This document shows, in pieces, positions 33,881-45,359 of a stretch of DNA of 64,000 bases. The stretch is from NCBI GenBank assembly GCA_014905825.1, contig JACGCN010000023.1, positions 62,001 to 126,000 on the forward strand. The letters are read 5' to 3'. The notes under the pieces were generated by a model. That model made no database searches and was not told the origin of the DNA. It saw only the letters and a list, made by a program, of their open reading frames with translations. This DNA is from Lyophyllum atratum (lineage: Eukaryota > Basidiomycota > Agaricomycetes > Agaricales > Lyophyllaceae). The translations under genes were made by a program, and so were the position numbers. How positions within the stretch are numbered: position 1 is the first letter of the stretch; the number at the start of each line of letters is the position of its first letter.

Positions 33881-34208
33881 ATGCACAGAATGGAAATGTT
33901 TTTTTTTAGACTAGCGATAAAGATGTTTGACGGTGTTGTGCAAAAGCCTTCGCAGTTTCCTAAATAGCACCGGGTCCATTGCAACCGCTAACAACTCCTC
34001 TGCTCCGAACACAAGCCTTGGGCGAGCTCTCTTGCACTCTCGCACGGATGGCTACCCACGGTACGAACCCAAAGTATCACGAAAATGATCCGGCGTACAC
34101 TAATGGTGAGTTTCATAGTCCTGGGAAATGATTTCGAAGGCGTTCAGTATGCTGATGGGAAACCTTGACACTTCTACCCTTTCTTATCCCGCAAAACGCT
34201 GTGCGAAC
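33881..34208. promoter_or_regulatory. Promoter and possible 5' leader of the INO80-subunit gene
   Basis: About 330 nt. An ATG at 34048 opens a short frame that ends in a good donor (GTGAGT at 34106). No acceptor joins it in frame to the main gene, so it may be a leader exon or a short upstream frame. Confidence 0.35.
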
Positions 34209-35423
34209 ATGCCTATGACCACCCGCACCCGCCGTGCCCGCGCAATTCGTGCAGCCGCACAGATAGACTCTGACGTGGAGATGGAGACTGAGAACCGAGA
34301 GGAGCAGGAGCAGGACAATGAAGAGGGAGACGAGGAAGGCTCGAATATAGATATCGAGGCCGACGGAGACGGCGAGCCGGATGAGGAGGATGTTGAGTCC
34401 GAGGATGCAGAGGACGAAGATGCTGGGGACGAAGAAGGAGAGCGAGACGAGGAGATCCAGTCCGACGCCGACGAACCTACGACCCCATCCGTGACCACGC
34501 CCAAGGCGTCTGGGTCTCGGCTCAAGATCCTGCTCAAGATGCCCGCGCAGCCCTCGAGCAGATACGAGACCCCGATGGTTGAGTCGGAGGACTCCTTGTC
34601 GAACGATTCGCAGCCGTCTGTATCCCGCCCGATGACGACTCGGCAAGCTGTTCTCGCGAGTGTCCTGGACTCGTCACATGTTTCGCTCGCTGGGTCTCGA
34701 CAGAAGAAGGCCCCACTCAACGAGAATGAACTGGCTCTCCGACGAGAGGAGACGGCGCGGAAACGGAAGAACCTCAGCGAGAAGAAGCTCGAGGATGAGA
34801 AGGTACGTCATGAACTATACCGTCCAAGAAATAGAGTTGACCAGGTTTAACAGGCGGAGACCATTAACCGACTGCTGAAGAAGCAATCCCGCCCACGAAA
34901 CAAACGTACGACAGCCCAGCGCGATCATATGGACGACGTCGCACCTCCAGGCTCCCTCGCCCGCACACGCTCCGACTCCAACTCCAACTCCGCCTACAAT
35001 CCCCCAGGGCGAAAGAAATCCGCCAAGAAGCCCGCCGCCGAGGACCAGGACGACGGTGACGACGAGGATGGCATGGGCGCTGCGGAAGATAACGAAGAGG
35101 AAGAGCAGCCGGAAAGGGAGGAGCCGACCCCGACCATGTACCGCTGGCTCTCCACGTCTCGAATACCGGCGTCTCAAGGCGAAATGGCAGCGGATGTGCA
35201 GATGCAGATAACGTTTTCCGTGCCCGTTTCGGTTCTTCCACCTTCAGGCACGACTGACATTGGGCCGGATGAGAAAACTCACGCGGGTGAGCGCCCGAGG
35301 GGTTGTGCTGCACCGGGGTGCGGTAAGCCCTTCCGCTATCGTCTCGTCAAGGACTGGACGCGAGGTGCCTGTGGAATTGCTTGCTTGAAGCTATTAGAAG
35401 CGTCCTCCATACCGACTACCTAA
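34209..35423 (+). CDS. IES2: INO80 chromatin-remodelling complex subunit, Ies2/INO80B type
   Basis: Two exons (34209-34802, 34854-35423) give 387 residues. After a strongly acidic stretch come RQAVLASVLDSSHV and LNENELALRREETARKRKN, then EKKLEDEKAETINRLLKKQ, the PAPA-1 segment of INO80B/Ies2. The C-terminus has CAAPGCGKPFRYRL, then KDWTRGACGIACLKLLE, a HIT-type zinc finger. The protein should sit in the nuclear INO80 complex and activate its ATPase, as known for yeast Ies2. The start is the ATG in MPMTTRTRRARA; an in-frame ATG at 34128 would add 27 residues. The gene occupies the single-copy loop of the inverted duplication. Confidence 0.88.
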
Positions 35424-35731
35424 GGTTCGCATCATAATTTCTTGGACCACTGTTAGAGTTCCCGTGGGCAGTTCCTTTGCGTCGCGGGCATACACATATC
35501 TTAGGTCACACATACTTTATGCGTTCACGATCCCGCAAAGTCTTGCAATGTTGAACGACGACCTATCTCGAAAATATATTGACTGTATGCTATAACGACC
35601 TGTCTCTAAAGTATATTGACTGCATGTTACAATAGACAGTTGCTTAGTACCTACTACCGATTATCTATGGTCCATGGAACGAATCCACCAAACTTATTAC
35701 AACGCAAAAAACAATTATAGCAAATCTCAAG
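35424..35731. other. 3' flank of the INO80-subunit gene
   Basis: 308 nt, AT-rich, up to the tRNA of the right arm. It includes an imperfect direct repeat: GACCTATCTCGAAAATATATTGACTG at 35561-35586 and GACCTGTCTCTAAAGTATATTGACTG at about 35599-35624. Confidence 0.5.
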
Positions 35732-35813
35732 TGCATTAAGAGGGAATCAAACCCCCGGCGGGTCGAGCTAAGCTCGATGGCAACGACCCAGGTTACCACT
35801 ACCCCATTAATGC
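35732..35813 (-). tRNA. tRNA-Gly (GCC) with intron, right arm; T-loop C56 changed
   Basis: Minus-strand counterpart of the left-arm tRNA, with identical acceptor, D and anticodon arms and the 11-nt intron TCGAGCTTAGC. The T loop reads TTTGATT instead of TTCGATT, so the nearly universal C56 that pairs with G19 is T. The gene may be weak or inactive. Confidence 0.75.
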
Positions 35814-35880
35814 GCACAGGGAAGTACGATCTAGAAACATTTTCATCGTTGTGGCAGACAAACGTATGACTTGTAGAGTG

Positions 35881-35904
35881 TTCTTACCGCTACCACATTA
35901 ATGC
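35881..35904 (-). repeat. 5'-half tRNA-Gly fragment (right arm)
   Basis: On the minus strand GCATTAATGTGGTAGCGGTAA repeats the 5' half of the tRNA-Gly with two changes in the D arm. It mirrors 33708-33731. Confidence 0.7.
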
Positions 35905-36151
35905 GCGGAGGATAGGTAAATGGCTACCTGTCTACTGCACCGTGCTTGGTACCAATACCAGACGAAATAACACCGACAAGCTTATGAGCCCTCGCACGAA
36001 ATCCCGGCTATAGGAAGTAACTCGTATAAGAGTCACAGAATTCTTGTTAACAACTTAAGGAGAAGAGGTTGAAATTCAAGCATGACATAATGACACATTA
36101 AGTACAAGGCGTATCTACGGTCCGCCACCGCCTAGAATTTCTTGACTGTAA

Positions 36152-38214
36152 TTAAGAAGACTGTCGCGATGTACCTTCTTCAAAGCCCGGCGTTGTGCGC
36201 GAAGGCAAGATACGCTCGAGTATGCTCCTGAGTTCCCTGATCTCGGTGGTAGGTTTAGGTCGCGGCTTGTATTCGACATCTCCATACGTCTGCAATGTTA
36301 ACACTCCGATGTCGAAGAACCTCGGTACAACACCATCGGCGAGAAGGAGAGGGTCCTTGCAGCCGTCCTGTGCGAGAATTATGGGCTCTAAATTTACGGC
36401 TGCATCTGATTCAGCGAGAGCCAAGGGCCGCCGCTCCCAGACGGCGTTCTGCCCGACGCCGACGCGACATAGGTTGGGGTGGGCTTTAAATATCGCTGCG
36501 ATATCGTCGAGAGTTCGTTCATTGTTGGAGCGGAGGGGTGATTGATAGACATCACCGCTACCCGGTCGAGGTTGGGTCAAATGAAGGTCGGTAAGGTTCG
36601 GTAGCAGTGCGAATTTCTCAAGGAGGGCGGAAGAGATTATCTGCAGTCTGTTTGAGAAAACGCGTCGTGGAACTCGACGATCGGATAACGCACCGCTTCC
36701 CTTTCCGATACTTGCCACTTATACTGGAATCCGAACTGTACCAATTTATCGGGAGAACAACAGCCTATGATAAGCCCAACATCGCCGGCAGACATTGGCC
36801 CGCATCCAACTCTGAGGCTTTCCAATCTTCCTAAAATCAGTCGCAAGATGGAAAGCCACTCGGATTTCCGCGCGTTTTCTTCGTCATCCGTACCTGTGAT
36901 CCAAAGCTCACCTATATCATAAAACTCCACGTCTGCGTCAAATAGATGATTGTCGGTAGGGCTCCCCTTTGGCATGCACAACACCTTCTGGTTGACCCAC
37001 AGGTTCACCAGGTTCGGTAGTGACCCAGATCGCACAGAGGCCAAGAATTGGGGAACTATTCCCCAGTAGCATCTGCCCGATTCGTTCCAGTCATTATCTT
37101 TCAGCACCTCGTCGGGCCACAACCAAGGTGATCTGTTTCGCGTCGTATCCTGAATTTCTAGCCGAGCGAGTGACGAGAAATTATCTGGAGGAAGCGCTGT
37201 GAAGATGTGTATGCCGCGCATTGCGCACCAGTTGATACTGGTGCAAGGAGAACCGCCGTCAGGTGTACATATGGGATGCAAACTAAAAGGAAGTACGCAC
37301 CATGGGTCGACGAATAAACTAAGAGACGTAAGAGGGTTCCAATCTATCAGATCCATGGGACCAGTCCTGGCGGAGCTAATCGTCAAGTCCCCCACCCGCA
37401 TATCCACCTCTTTCAGCGCTGGAAACCTGAGGTTATCAAATTTGAACTTGTCTGAGGCGCCGGCCTGTGGGGATCCGGCACCATCCCAATCCCATACTCC
37501 TTCGGTGAGATCTAAGGAAAGGCGGTTGAGGGAATGGTAGTCCGAAAAGACAGCTCGATTGGCCACTAGAGACTTATACGCTTCCACGTTGATCTTTCGC
37601 AAGTCTAGGTATGTCAAATTCGGTCCTAAAGACTTGATAAAGTAATCGATCCTGATTACTTGGAATTAGCCATAGGTAATATTTCCAGCTTAACAGGTGG
37701 CTCACTCCCATGCATCTTCTATCCGGTCATGGTCCTGGAAGCTTAAGATGTTCAAAAAGCCGCAGTCGACCTTGAAGGTCCTGAGTCCGTGGACAGCTTG
37801 GAGGACATGAAGCTCGTCCTTCGAGGGTCCGACTTGACCATACCAATCCAAGATCTGAAGATTTCCTGTCCTCTTAAAAAGATCTATCAAGCGCATACGC
37901 AAAGCGGTCGTTTCCGTCTCCTCGGAAAGTTTATTTCCATCTATGATCACTAAGTGTTGGATTATGTCTGCAATTGAAAAGATTTCGGTGGATGTCTGTT
38001 CAGAACTTGATATGAGAAGATCGAGAACTCGATCCGTATCCTTGGATTCGTCATCGCAGTCGAGGGGGATGGGCAGTTGACAGAAGCGGCTCAAGATTGG
38101 ACCGAAAAACGGATGCGACGATGGTATCGCCAGCGAAATCGTGTAGAGAGTCCTCGAGTCGTAGATGTGCGAAAGAATCTGCGAGAAGACATCCTCGTTA
38201 ACGACTTTGGTCAT
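36152..38214 (-). CDS. F-box/LRR-like protein, right copy of inverted pair
   Basis: Three exons on the minus strand (38214-37706, 37651-36712, 36640-36152) give 645 residues. Exons 2 and 3 are the same length as in the left copy (940 and 489 nt), and exon 1 is 6 nt longer. No frameshift or stop was found, and most differences between copies are single substitutions, so both copies appear maintained. The acceptor-side codon of exon 3 is ATA rather than ATG. Function is as for the left copy: F-box-like scaffold, substrate unknown. Confidence 0.78.
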
Positions 38215-38436
38215 CTAGGACAATGATTTGAAAGATCGTGTTGAATCTCTGTGGTAGAAGTACAGCATAGCGGAAGCTCACAGCCTATGCTTGACGTAGG
38301 GAGTTAGGTTGAGCACGCTTTGATGGGGACGAGCAGCGCCCGCCAAAGAGTAGCGAGTCAGCGGAAGGGGCGGGTGCCAGTGGCAGACGTCACCGTCAGA
38401 TTCTGCCAGTGGGCGGCTAGTACCATTTGATCAGTC

Positions 38437-41400
38437 ACCCGACTGATCGATGTTTATCAGATAAGTCTATGTTTGTTGAGTTAGCAGATGAAAATATTTC
38501 CCGCAATTTACCCGCAATCCGACCACATCATTCCTCGAACCCGACTCCGTCAACAGTTGTTCTGAACGCCGTCCTAACACTGCTAGCTAGCTACGTATCA
38601 GAGAGCAACTATTCTCCGACGAACTCCATGTCTGTATTGCATAACATGATGGTATAGGAGAGGAAGGACCTAGGCCTCTCCTCGTTATGCCCGTGGCAAG
38701 TTCTGAATCTGGATGAATCCCCGCCTCTAGGCAAGCGTCCCCTTGCGCTTCACCCATTCTGCAGCGTACATGCACATTCTCACAGCGTAGAATTGGAACT
38801 AGGTCTTTCGTCCATTCTCTTGACGTGCGCTTAGGCTAACATTTGAGCAGACAGGCTGCAATAGTTTTTCTGTTCAAAACATCTCCCCCCGCGACGGACT
38901 CGACGTATACCCAGGCTAATTATAATGGCTCGTCGAGACCATCGTGACTCACCGTCGCAGTTGGCTCTGCCACTTCTCCGCTCCCAGGCAACTTCATGAA
39001 CCTATGCTTCCGTGAACTGGATCGTCCTCAGTCGTCAGGCCACTCCATACCCTCTTCTGATGATCATCTCGACAACCATCTCGAGCGCAATACATTACCG
39101 TCTACTCGCCGCCCCAGATTATGCTTTTCGGGATTCAGGGAGATTGAACGACCGGTCGACATACCTACCCTGGTCTTCCATCAACCGATCGATCGTCTCA
39201 ACCTATCGCCACGCACCCTGTCCTCTAGTGATCTGTCCTCCTCCCACTCTTTGGGTCAGCTCGAGAGGTCGCGATAGCGGGTATACGGCGTCCCTTGGAT
39301 ATGTAACCTTGCCCACGCACCGAAATCACATTTCACGCTTTGCGCACGTTCTGAAATAACTGCCGTATGATCGCATGGCGAAGCAGCGCTTCGACGTACT
39401 TTGGTTACTGTACCTTGGTTCTCGACTCGATTGTGAATGGTTGCGTCTTTCTCAGAGACTGGAAAAGGATCCCCTCGTAGTCATGAGCTACCGAGAAGAT
39501 TAGTCCATTCGATCGCGACCCCTCTTCCAAATGCAAGGTACGTTGGATACGATACTCATCGTTTAGGGTCTGTTCATACAAGGTAACGAAGGCATCTTCT
39601 AGAAAGACTTGAAAGCTGAGTCGTTGTCGTATTTATCGAAACGGGCTGCAACTTTTACGGCACAGTGCTTCGAGGTCGCCGACACGCCAAACTTCATTTT
39701 TCCTCCAGTGAGATCGGGGGCTGACGCACTGGCAGAAGTTTCCATTGCATGATCTTGTTGGATGCATCACGTACATCCCCTCATGGAATGTGGTCGTTCG
39801 GTCAGTGTTCGCGATCAGGGTATCTGCGTTTTTCGGGTGCTTTGGATCTCGCAGATTGGAGCTCCAGCTGGCTGTGGATTTGCTTAGCGAGGAAGAGCAT
39901 CACCAGGAGCTCAGCTTTCGGGTCTTCTCTGAGAAGGTTCAGCATCCTTCATCGTCTCTTTGCAGTAGTCTACGCGATAAAAAGTTCGATCTGCCTCAGG
40001 CAGTGCTTGTGAACGAGTGGCTCTTTTCAAATATAGAACAAGCCCTCCATGATTATGTCCTGAACAGAACAGTGGCGTCCAACTGATCGTCATTTGTGTG
40101 TACGTTGGACAACTGACTGGACTTCAAATTTTCTGCGTAGTACTTTTGCATGAGAACTAGTTCGTCACCCCTACACATAACAAGCGGGAGTAGATCTGGC
40201 CGTAGGTTTAAAAATGGATTCTGAAATGGATGTAACCACGGGAAAAACGTCGACAATGTCTGATCAGGACAACACCATAGGCAACTGCGAGCGCTGCGAC
40301 GGGAAGCGAGGAGTGTTGGGGGATGCTCACATTCGAGTTCTACATTCTTCACGTAGTTGGATGTCGCTAGGTATCCATGCGCACTGGAGGGTAAATGTCG
40401 CCGGTGTTTCAAAGACTGAGCACGCCGCTAGCTGCTCGCGGCACGCCACTGGCCTCTGATTTCCCTCTGATGGCTATTTGCGAGTGACCTATTACTTAAA
40501 TCAAAACCCCATTGAATTGTTGAGACTCGGCCGCATCTACCGGATGCATGCTGTTCGTTGATGATCCTCAGAGGTTGTCAGCATGTCCAAACAAAAGGAC
40601 AGCGGTTAGGCGAATTACAGTCGATTCGCGATTTCCCGAACTGTCCTGCCCAGCGCGAAGCATGACTAGCTTCGTATGAGAATACTGTTCCCACAGATGA
40701 GAGATTCCGGTACCACGGGAGTGCCTACGTTAGTCGCCAACAGTGATAGGAGCGTTTTAACGACGCTTTAGAACTTCGGCGTACCGCATTTATGGGGGAA
40801 ACCTGAATCGACCCTCGAAACGCAGGGAGTTACTCCATGATGGACCATGATATCGCCAACCTGGGATCGACCGTGGTTCGGTTGCCCGCCGGGTCCCGAT
40901 GGTCATGTTCGTCGTGAATATCCTGCACTTGCATATCGCAGCGACGACACTACAAATAGTTTATGCTCTGAATCGGAATGCATGCGCCCGTGGAGCCCGG
41001 CGAAAGGACCAAATTCTTGGATGCTCTTGACCTGGGTGCGTTGAGAGGCATGCGGCTCCGTGCCGCCAGAAGCCCAAGGGAAGCCGAGTTGATTTGATAG
41101 TCGAGGGTGGCGTTAAGTATTCTCACACCCTACGTATGCAGCATGTGGACTGGTCAATGAATGCCCAAGAGTCGGGTCGCACCTGACAGCTAGGACGGCA
41201 GGTGCTTGAATCCAGGGGACTTCAACAAATTCAAGACGTCAAAAATCTCTTACATAGAGTCCTGGGAGCTTTTCTTCCACTTCAGCATATCTTAGTTGGG
41301 TGGAGGACTTTCGTTGGTCAAATTTTCGGCATCTTGGAACTTGTTTAGGATTGTTAGGCATCGGCTTCTGTTGTACAATGGTCACGCGGCCGCCTGATGG

Positions 41401-42168
41401 TCCCTTTTTTGGTGACGACCGACGTCTGCTCCGACAGCAATGTCAATCTTTGACTGCTCCGAATAACAGAGCTCATCAATCTGGCACCAAGCGCTCCGGA
41501 GTATCCATATTTCCTTCCACTTCGACGTTCATCAACGTAAGACAATGCTGCAGTCATCTCATTGCTTAGCGGTAGCTTGGACGAATCCCTTGCAACCATT
41601 TCGATGTCATCATCAGTGCGAAGTACAGGTAAGTCGAAATTTCCCCGCATTGTGGCGACAAAACTACTGACAACGTGTGATAATCCGATCACTTGCTCCG
41701 CAGCCGCTTGAGCCGACTCGATTTCCGCCATGGGATCAAACCCTTTCGCGCGTTGGGTAGAACTCGGCCCAACCCCTCACGTACCTGCGATAGATCGGCA
41801 TTGGCAGCGACCTTCTAATACTTCCTTTCAGGGCTTCTACATGTCGCCGAGTTTGGATCGATTCGATGATAAAGCCGTGGAAGTATTTTTCCTGTGGCAA
41901 TAACAACACCTCATGACACGCCAAGACAGGTCACATCATATGTCCGATGTAAAGTTTGACTTCACTGATTAGGTCCTTGTGCAGAAACGATATTAGATCT
42001 GCAGGCCATCACCTGAAATCAAACCTTCGCGTGCTTCGATTACATTTCCATTTGGGCTACCAGATAAAAGCAATCCACGCGGCGAAGTTCATGGTCCCTC
42101 GGATTTGAATAAGATTGGTCGGCTGCTGTCCACACCGTGCTCACTGGCCTCACCCCCCCTCCTTCACT
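38437..42168. other. Gene-poor stretch
   Basis: About 3.7 kb in which I cannot support a gene. Open frames of 80-125 codons occur on both strands (39745-40086 plus; 41354-41731 and 41736-41924 minus). The minus-strand pair could be joined by an intron starting GTACGT near 41785, but no family is recognisable. The last 150 nt should hold the promoter of the first DUF6534 gene. Confidence 0.4.
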
Positions 42169-44163
42169 ATGCCGGACGTCCAACTCCTGTATGTCGACGA
42201 GAGCTGACAATGACGAGCATCGCTGATGAGTCGATGATAGGTTCGGGCCTATGTTAATCGGGGTGTTCATTAACATGATTCTCTATGGGGTGAGCCGTTC
42301 TCTCGACAGTGACATTCAGCAACCGGTCTAAACGATTCTTCAGGTATTGATCGTTCAGGTGTGCACTCATTGCGGTCTTTTTCTACCGGAACTCAAAGCT
42401 CTTCTCGAACAAGACGCACACGTACTATCAGCTGTACAAGAAGTAATTAACGATGTCCCGTTCATGCGTCCCGTGCTAATCAAGTTCATCAAACAGGGAT
42501 GCCCCTTGGATTCGCTACCTTGTCAGTTTTGAAGCCCACTTCACCAGAATACACTCTCACCGTCAACCAGGTATTATACCTGTTCATCGTCGAAACCGCC
42601 AACACTGCGTTCGATATTTTCATCATGTATGAGCCTCTGATTCTACGATACGGTATGTCGCTTGCTACACCTTCAAGGAAATCCGGCCGCCGAACTATCT
42701 CATTAGGGTCACCCGATGGAACGAAATTCTTCCCAACGTGTAAGAATTCTACGTTTCTTCTTGTCAACACCCGTCACTGATCTTCGGGCGGATAGTATTC
42801 GCGACTGGTGAGGATCACTTCCTTCTTTTGACCCATACCGATAGTAACCACTGCCCATAGAGCCTCTCATTATCGTGAGTGATGTTGTGAACAAGCGATG
42901 TCTACTGCTGATATATATCGTAGGTAGCAGTCTCTACGCCCATCCAGCTGTTCTTCGCGTGGAGGATCAAGATGCTCACAAAGTCTATCTGGATCCCAGC
43001 TCTGATAGTCATATTTGGCATCGTCTCTCTTGGTAATCCTCACCGCTTACGTCCCTAGCACCCATAACTGACGTTTATGCCAGCGGGAGGCATCTGGACT
43101 GGCATTATGGTTGCTGTTGTCAGACTCTTCGCTAGGAAGCCAGAGCTCCACAATCCAGCCCTCGTATGGTTCTTGGCGTCGTGCGCCGGCGACATTTTGA
43201 TCACTGGGTCCCTGGTATTCAGTCTGGTGTGTACGCTGAAAGTTAGTTGATCTTCCGCTCACCGTCAAGCTGAACAGTCGAAACGACGCACTGGCTTCGT
43301 CGCAACGGATGATGCCATCTCTAGACTTATCCGAAGTACGAGGTCCCTTTCTACGTCGTTTCATACACTAAATTCGCGCTTTCTTCCAGTGACCGTTCAA
43401 ACAGGAATGTTGACGTGCGTAGAATTCCTCGAATTCTGGTCCTCTTTCGAATTGACGTGGATGAATCAACAGAGCGTTCTTTGCGGTCGGAGACGTAGTG
43501 TTCTTCATGAGTGAGTGGTTTATCTTCGAACTGGCATACTTACGTTGTTAACGTGCACCCTTTCATTCAGCCCTTCCTGTGAGCTGCCTCATACACTTTT
43601 GGTGCTCCTTGATCCTGATCTTCACACGTTATAGCATACAGCCTTGTCAGTTGTACTCTATCTCCGCGACGTAATTACTCACCTTGTACCTATAGGAACT
43701 TCTTGTGGGATCTTGCACTATCCAAGCTGTACTCTAACTGTCTTTTATCGACACTCAATGCTCGTGCTTCCTTAAACGAGAAGACTACCAACTCTGGGCA
43801 CCGAATCTCGACTGCGAACCAACGCAGACAGGTGAGAGGCCCCCACATTGACGTCGATTCGTAACTGAGTGTAATCCAGCTTGACACCTTCGAAAGTTCG
43901 CGTGTGCGTCCCCGTGTCTCTAAAGACTAACCCGGAACTAATGAACGTTTGACAGCCTCACGAGGTAAATTCTCCCATGTACGAGTTGGATGCCCAGAAA
44001 TCTTTCGACCCGTCTTCATCATATGCTCGGGGTGATGTCGAGTTCGGCATCACGGTGACAAAGGTAGGTCCCCACACTTCGCTTGCCAAACTATATCTAA
44101 TCCATGCAGGTCGTCGAGCAGATGGAAGACCCACGGCCGAGTTTACGTGCACCAACTCAGTAG
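42169..44163 (+). CDS. DUF6534 seven-helix membrane protein (copy A)
   Basis: Twenty exons keep one frame of 330 residues: 42169-42188, 42241-42289, 42344-42358, 42414-42442, 42497-42521, 42571-42652, 42707-42739, 42796-42807, 42861-42874, 42924-43032, 43084-43226, 43278-43335, 43390-43414, 43473-43510, 43571-43578, 43635-43645, 43696-43831, 43880-43903, 43956-44063 and 44110-44163. Family landmarks are FGPMLIGVFINMILYG, VLYLFIVETANTAFD, MYEPLI, STPIQLFFAWRIK, ATDDAISRLIRMTVQTG and NFLWDLALSKLYSNCL, then a variable C-terminal tail. Members are predicted seven-helix proteins of the agaricomycete plasma membrane, some likened to receptors; the ligand is unknown. Several exons are only 8-15 nt, which automated annotation would probably miss. 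Confidence 0.8.
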
Positions 44164-45359
44164 AGGCATTGTAAAAAATGGACACGACCTAGATCAATGT
44201 ACATCCAACTGTTTCCACTCTTTAGACAGGATCACACACTCGTGTTTACGAGGCCGTCGATCCGAAGCTATCCTTGTTTTCTACGGTTCGCCCAGCGACC
44301 TTGTAATCTAATCTGGTTTTGTAAAATTTCGCGCTTGGACCCTGCTTTTATTCGGGCTGATACTAATAGATACATTGTTAGTACTTTGTGAACAGCTTCG
44401 TAGAGAAGAAAATGAAGACATTTCTACTCGCCAGCGGCCTTTGCCGGTCCAGACACACGCCTGCGGCCCGCCGGTGAATTCTCAGTCACCATCAGGAATC
44501 AAAACTTGACATATGCATGCGCTTGCGCCAGTTCGTCAATCAAGACGTCGCGATTGTGCCAACGCCAACGCCAATGCCAGTGACATTGTCACTTGTGCCA
44601 CCTTCAAGGTACGGTAGCTATGTAGGGCCAACAATCGCAAGACGATGTACGTCACCTCACAATCCGCCACCGGTCTCGAATATCATCAGCGCGACTTATC
44701 GCTTGAATTACATACACCTCCAAAAAGCTCTCCTGGCATCTAAAAACATAAGCGCGTATACAGTATCCGTTTTCGTAATTGGCCTCCAGGGTCATCAGAT
44801 TCTCGGCATTGACCCGGCCTTATGGAAGATAGTCTATTTCGGGAAGCCATTGCCACATGCCACATGCCCCACCCCCACCCCCATCCCCGTATCCTTCCAA
44901 GGCCCGGTTAACCTGTCAGGCAAGCGTCCAATTGAGTTTTCGAACGTCAGAGGAGTCGGATCTGTGAATACCACTGTCGCGCCGTATGACTATCTTCACC
45001 CTCTCCAAAAGCCGAGCTCACATTGTTAGCTTCGGAACTTCGTTCAGATTGCTTCGACGAGGCTATCAAGTGGGTATCACGTTGAGGATCATCATCTGAT
45101 GTTGATGGCTACGCAAACAGAGCATCAGACGCGGACATGCACAGAACCCGTAATTCAATCACTACAGGCTTTGGAGTGTATACATAGCAGGATGTCGGCA
45201 TTGAGCCCATCACGAATGTCTGCTCCCCGAATTCCTGTCTTAGCTTCGGACTAGCACGTCATTCTCTGCGGACATCGTTCACGACAGGTTTCGCTTATAT
45301 TGATTGGGGAGGATCAGACGGCATCGTGCGCACCAATCCTTTCCTCTCACTCCATCGAC
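44164..45359. other. Spacer between the DUF6534 genes
   Basis: About 1.2 kb. A 170-codon plus-strand frame at 44517-45029 holds two short Pro/Thr repeats (CCAACG units near 44559-44577 and CCCCCA units near 44868-44885) but no recognisable domain. No other feature is supported. Confidence 0.4.

Larger units (their letters stand above)
35732..38436 (-). repeat. Right arm of the ~2.7-kb inverted duplication
   Basis: Reverse-oriented counterpart of 31190-33880 with the same order of tRNA, half-tRNA, 3' flank, gene and promoter. The single-copy loop between the arms is 33881-35731. Confidence 0.88.

Noticed and set aside
34048..34105. A first coding exon of the INO80-subunit gene
   Set aside because: Its donor is good but no AG acceptor before the PAPA-1 frame has the right phase, so I left it as a possible leader.
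42700..42880. A 2-nt deletion breaking DUF6534 copy A
   Set aside because: Using the GTAAGA donor at 42740 and a 12-nt exon at 42796-42807, matched by a 12-nt exon in copy B, restores the frame.
44517..45029. A 170-codon frame between the DUF6534 genes as a gene
   Set aside because: Its composition is driven by short Pro/Thr repeats, it has no signal peptide, domain or splice support, and nothing similar is recognised.
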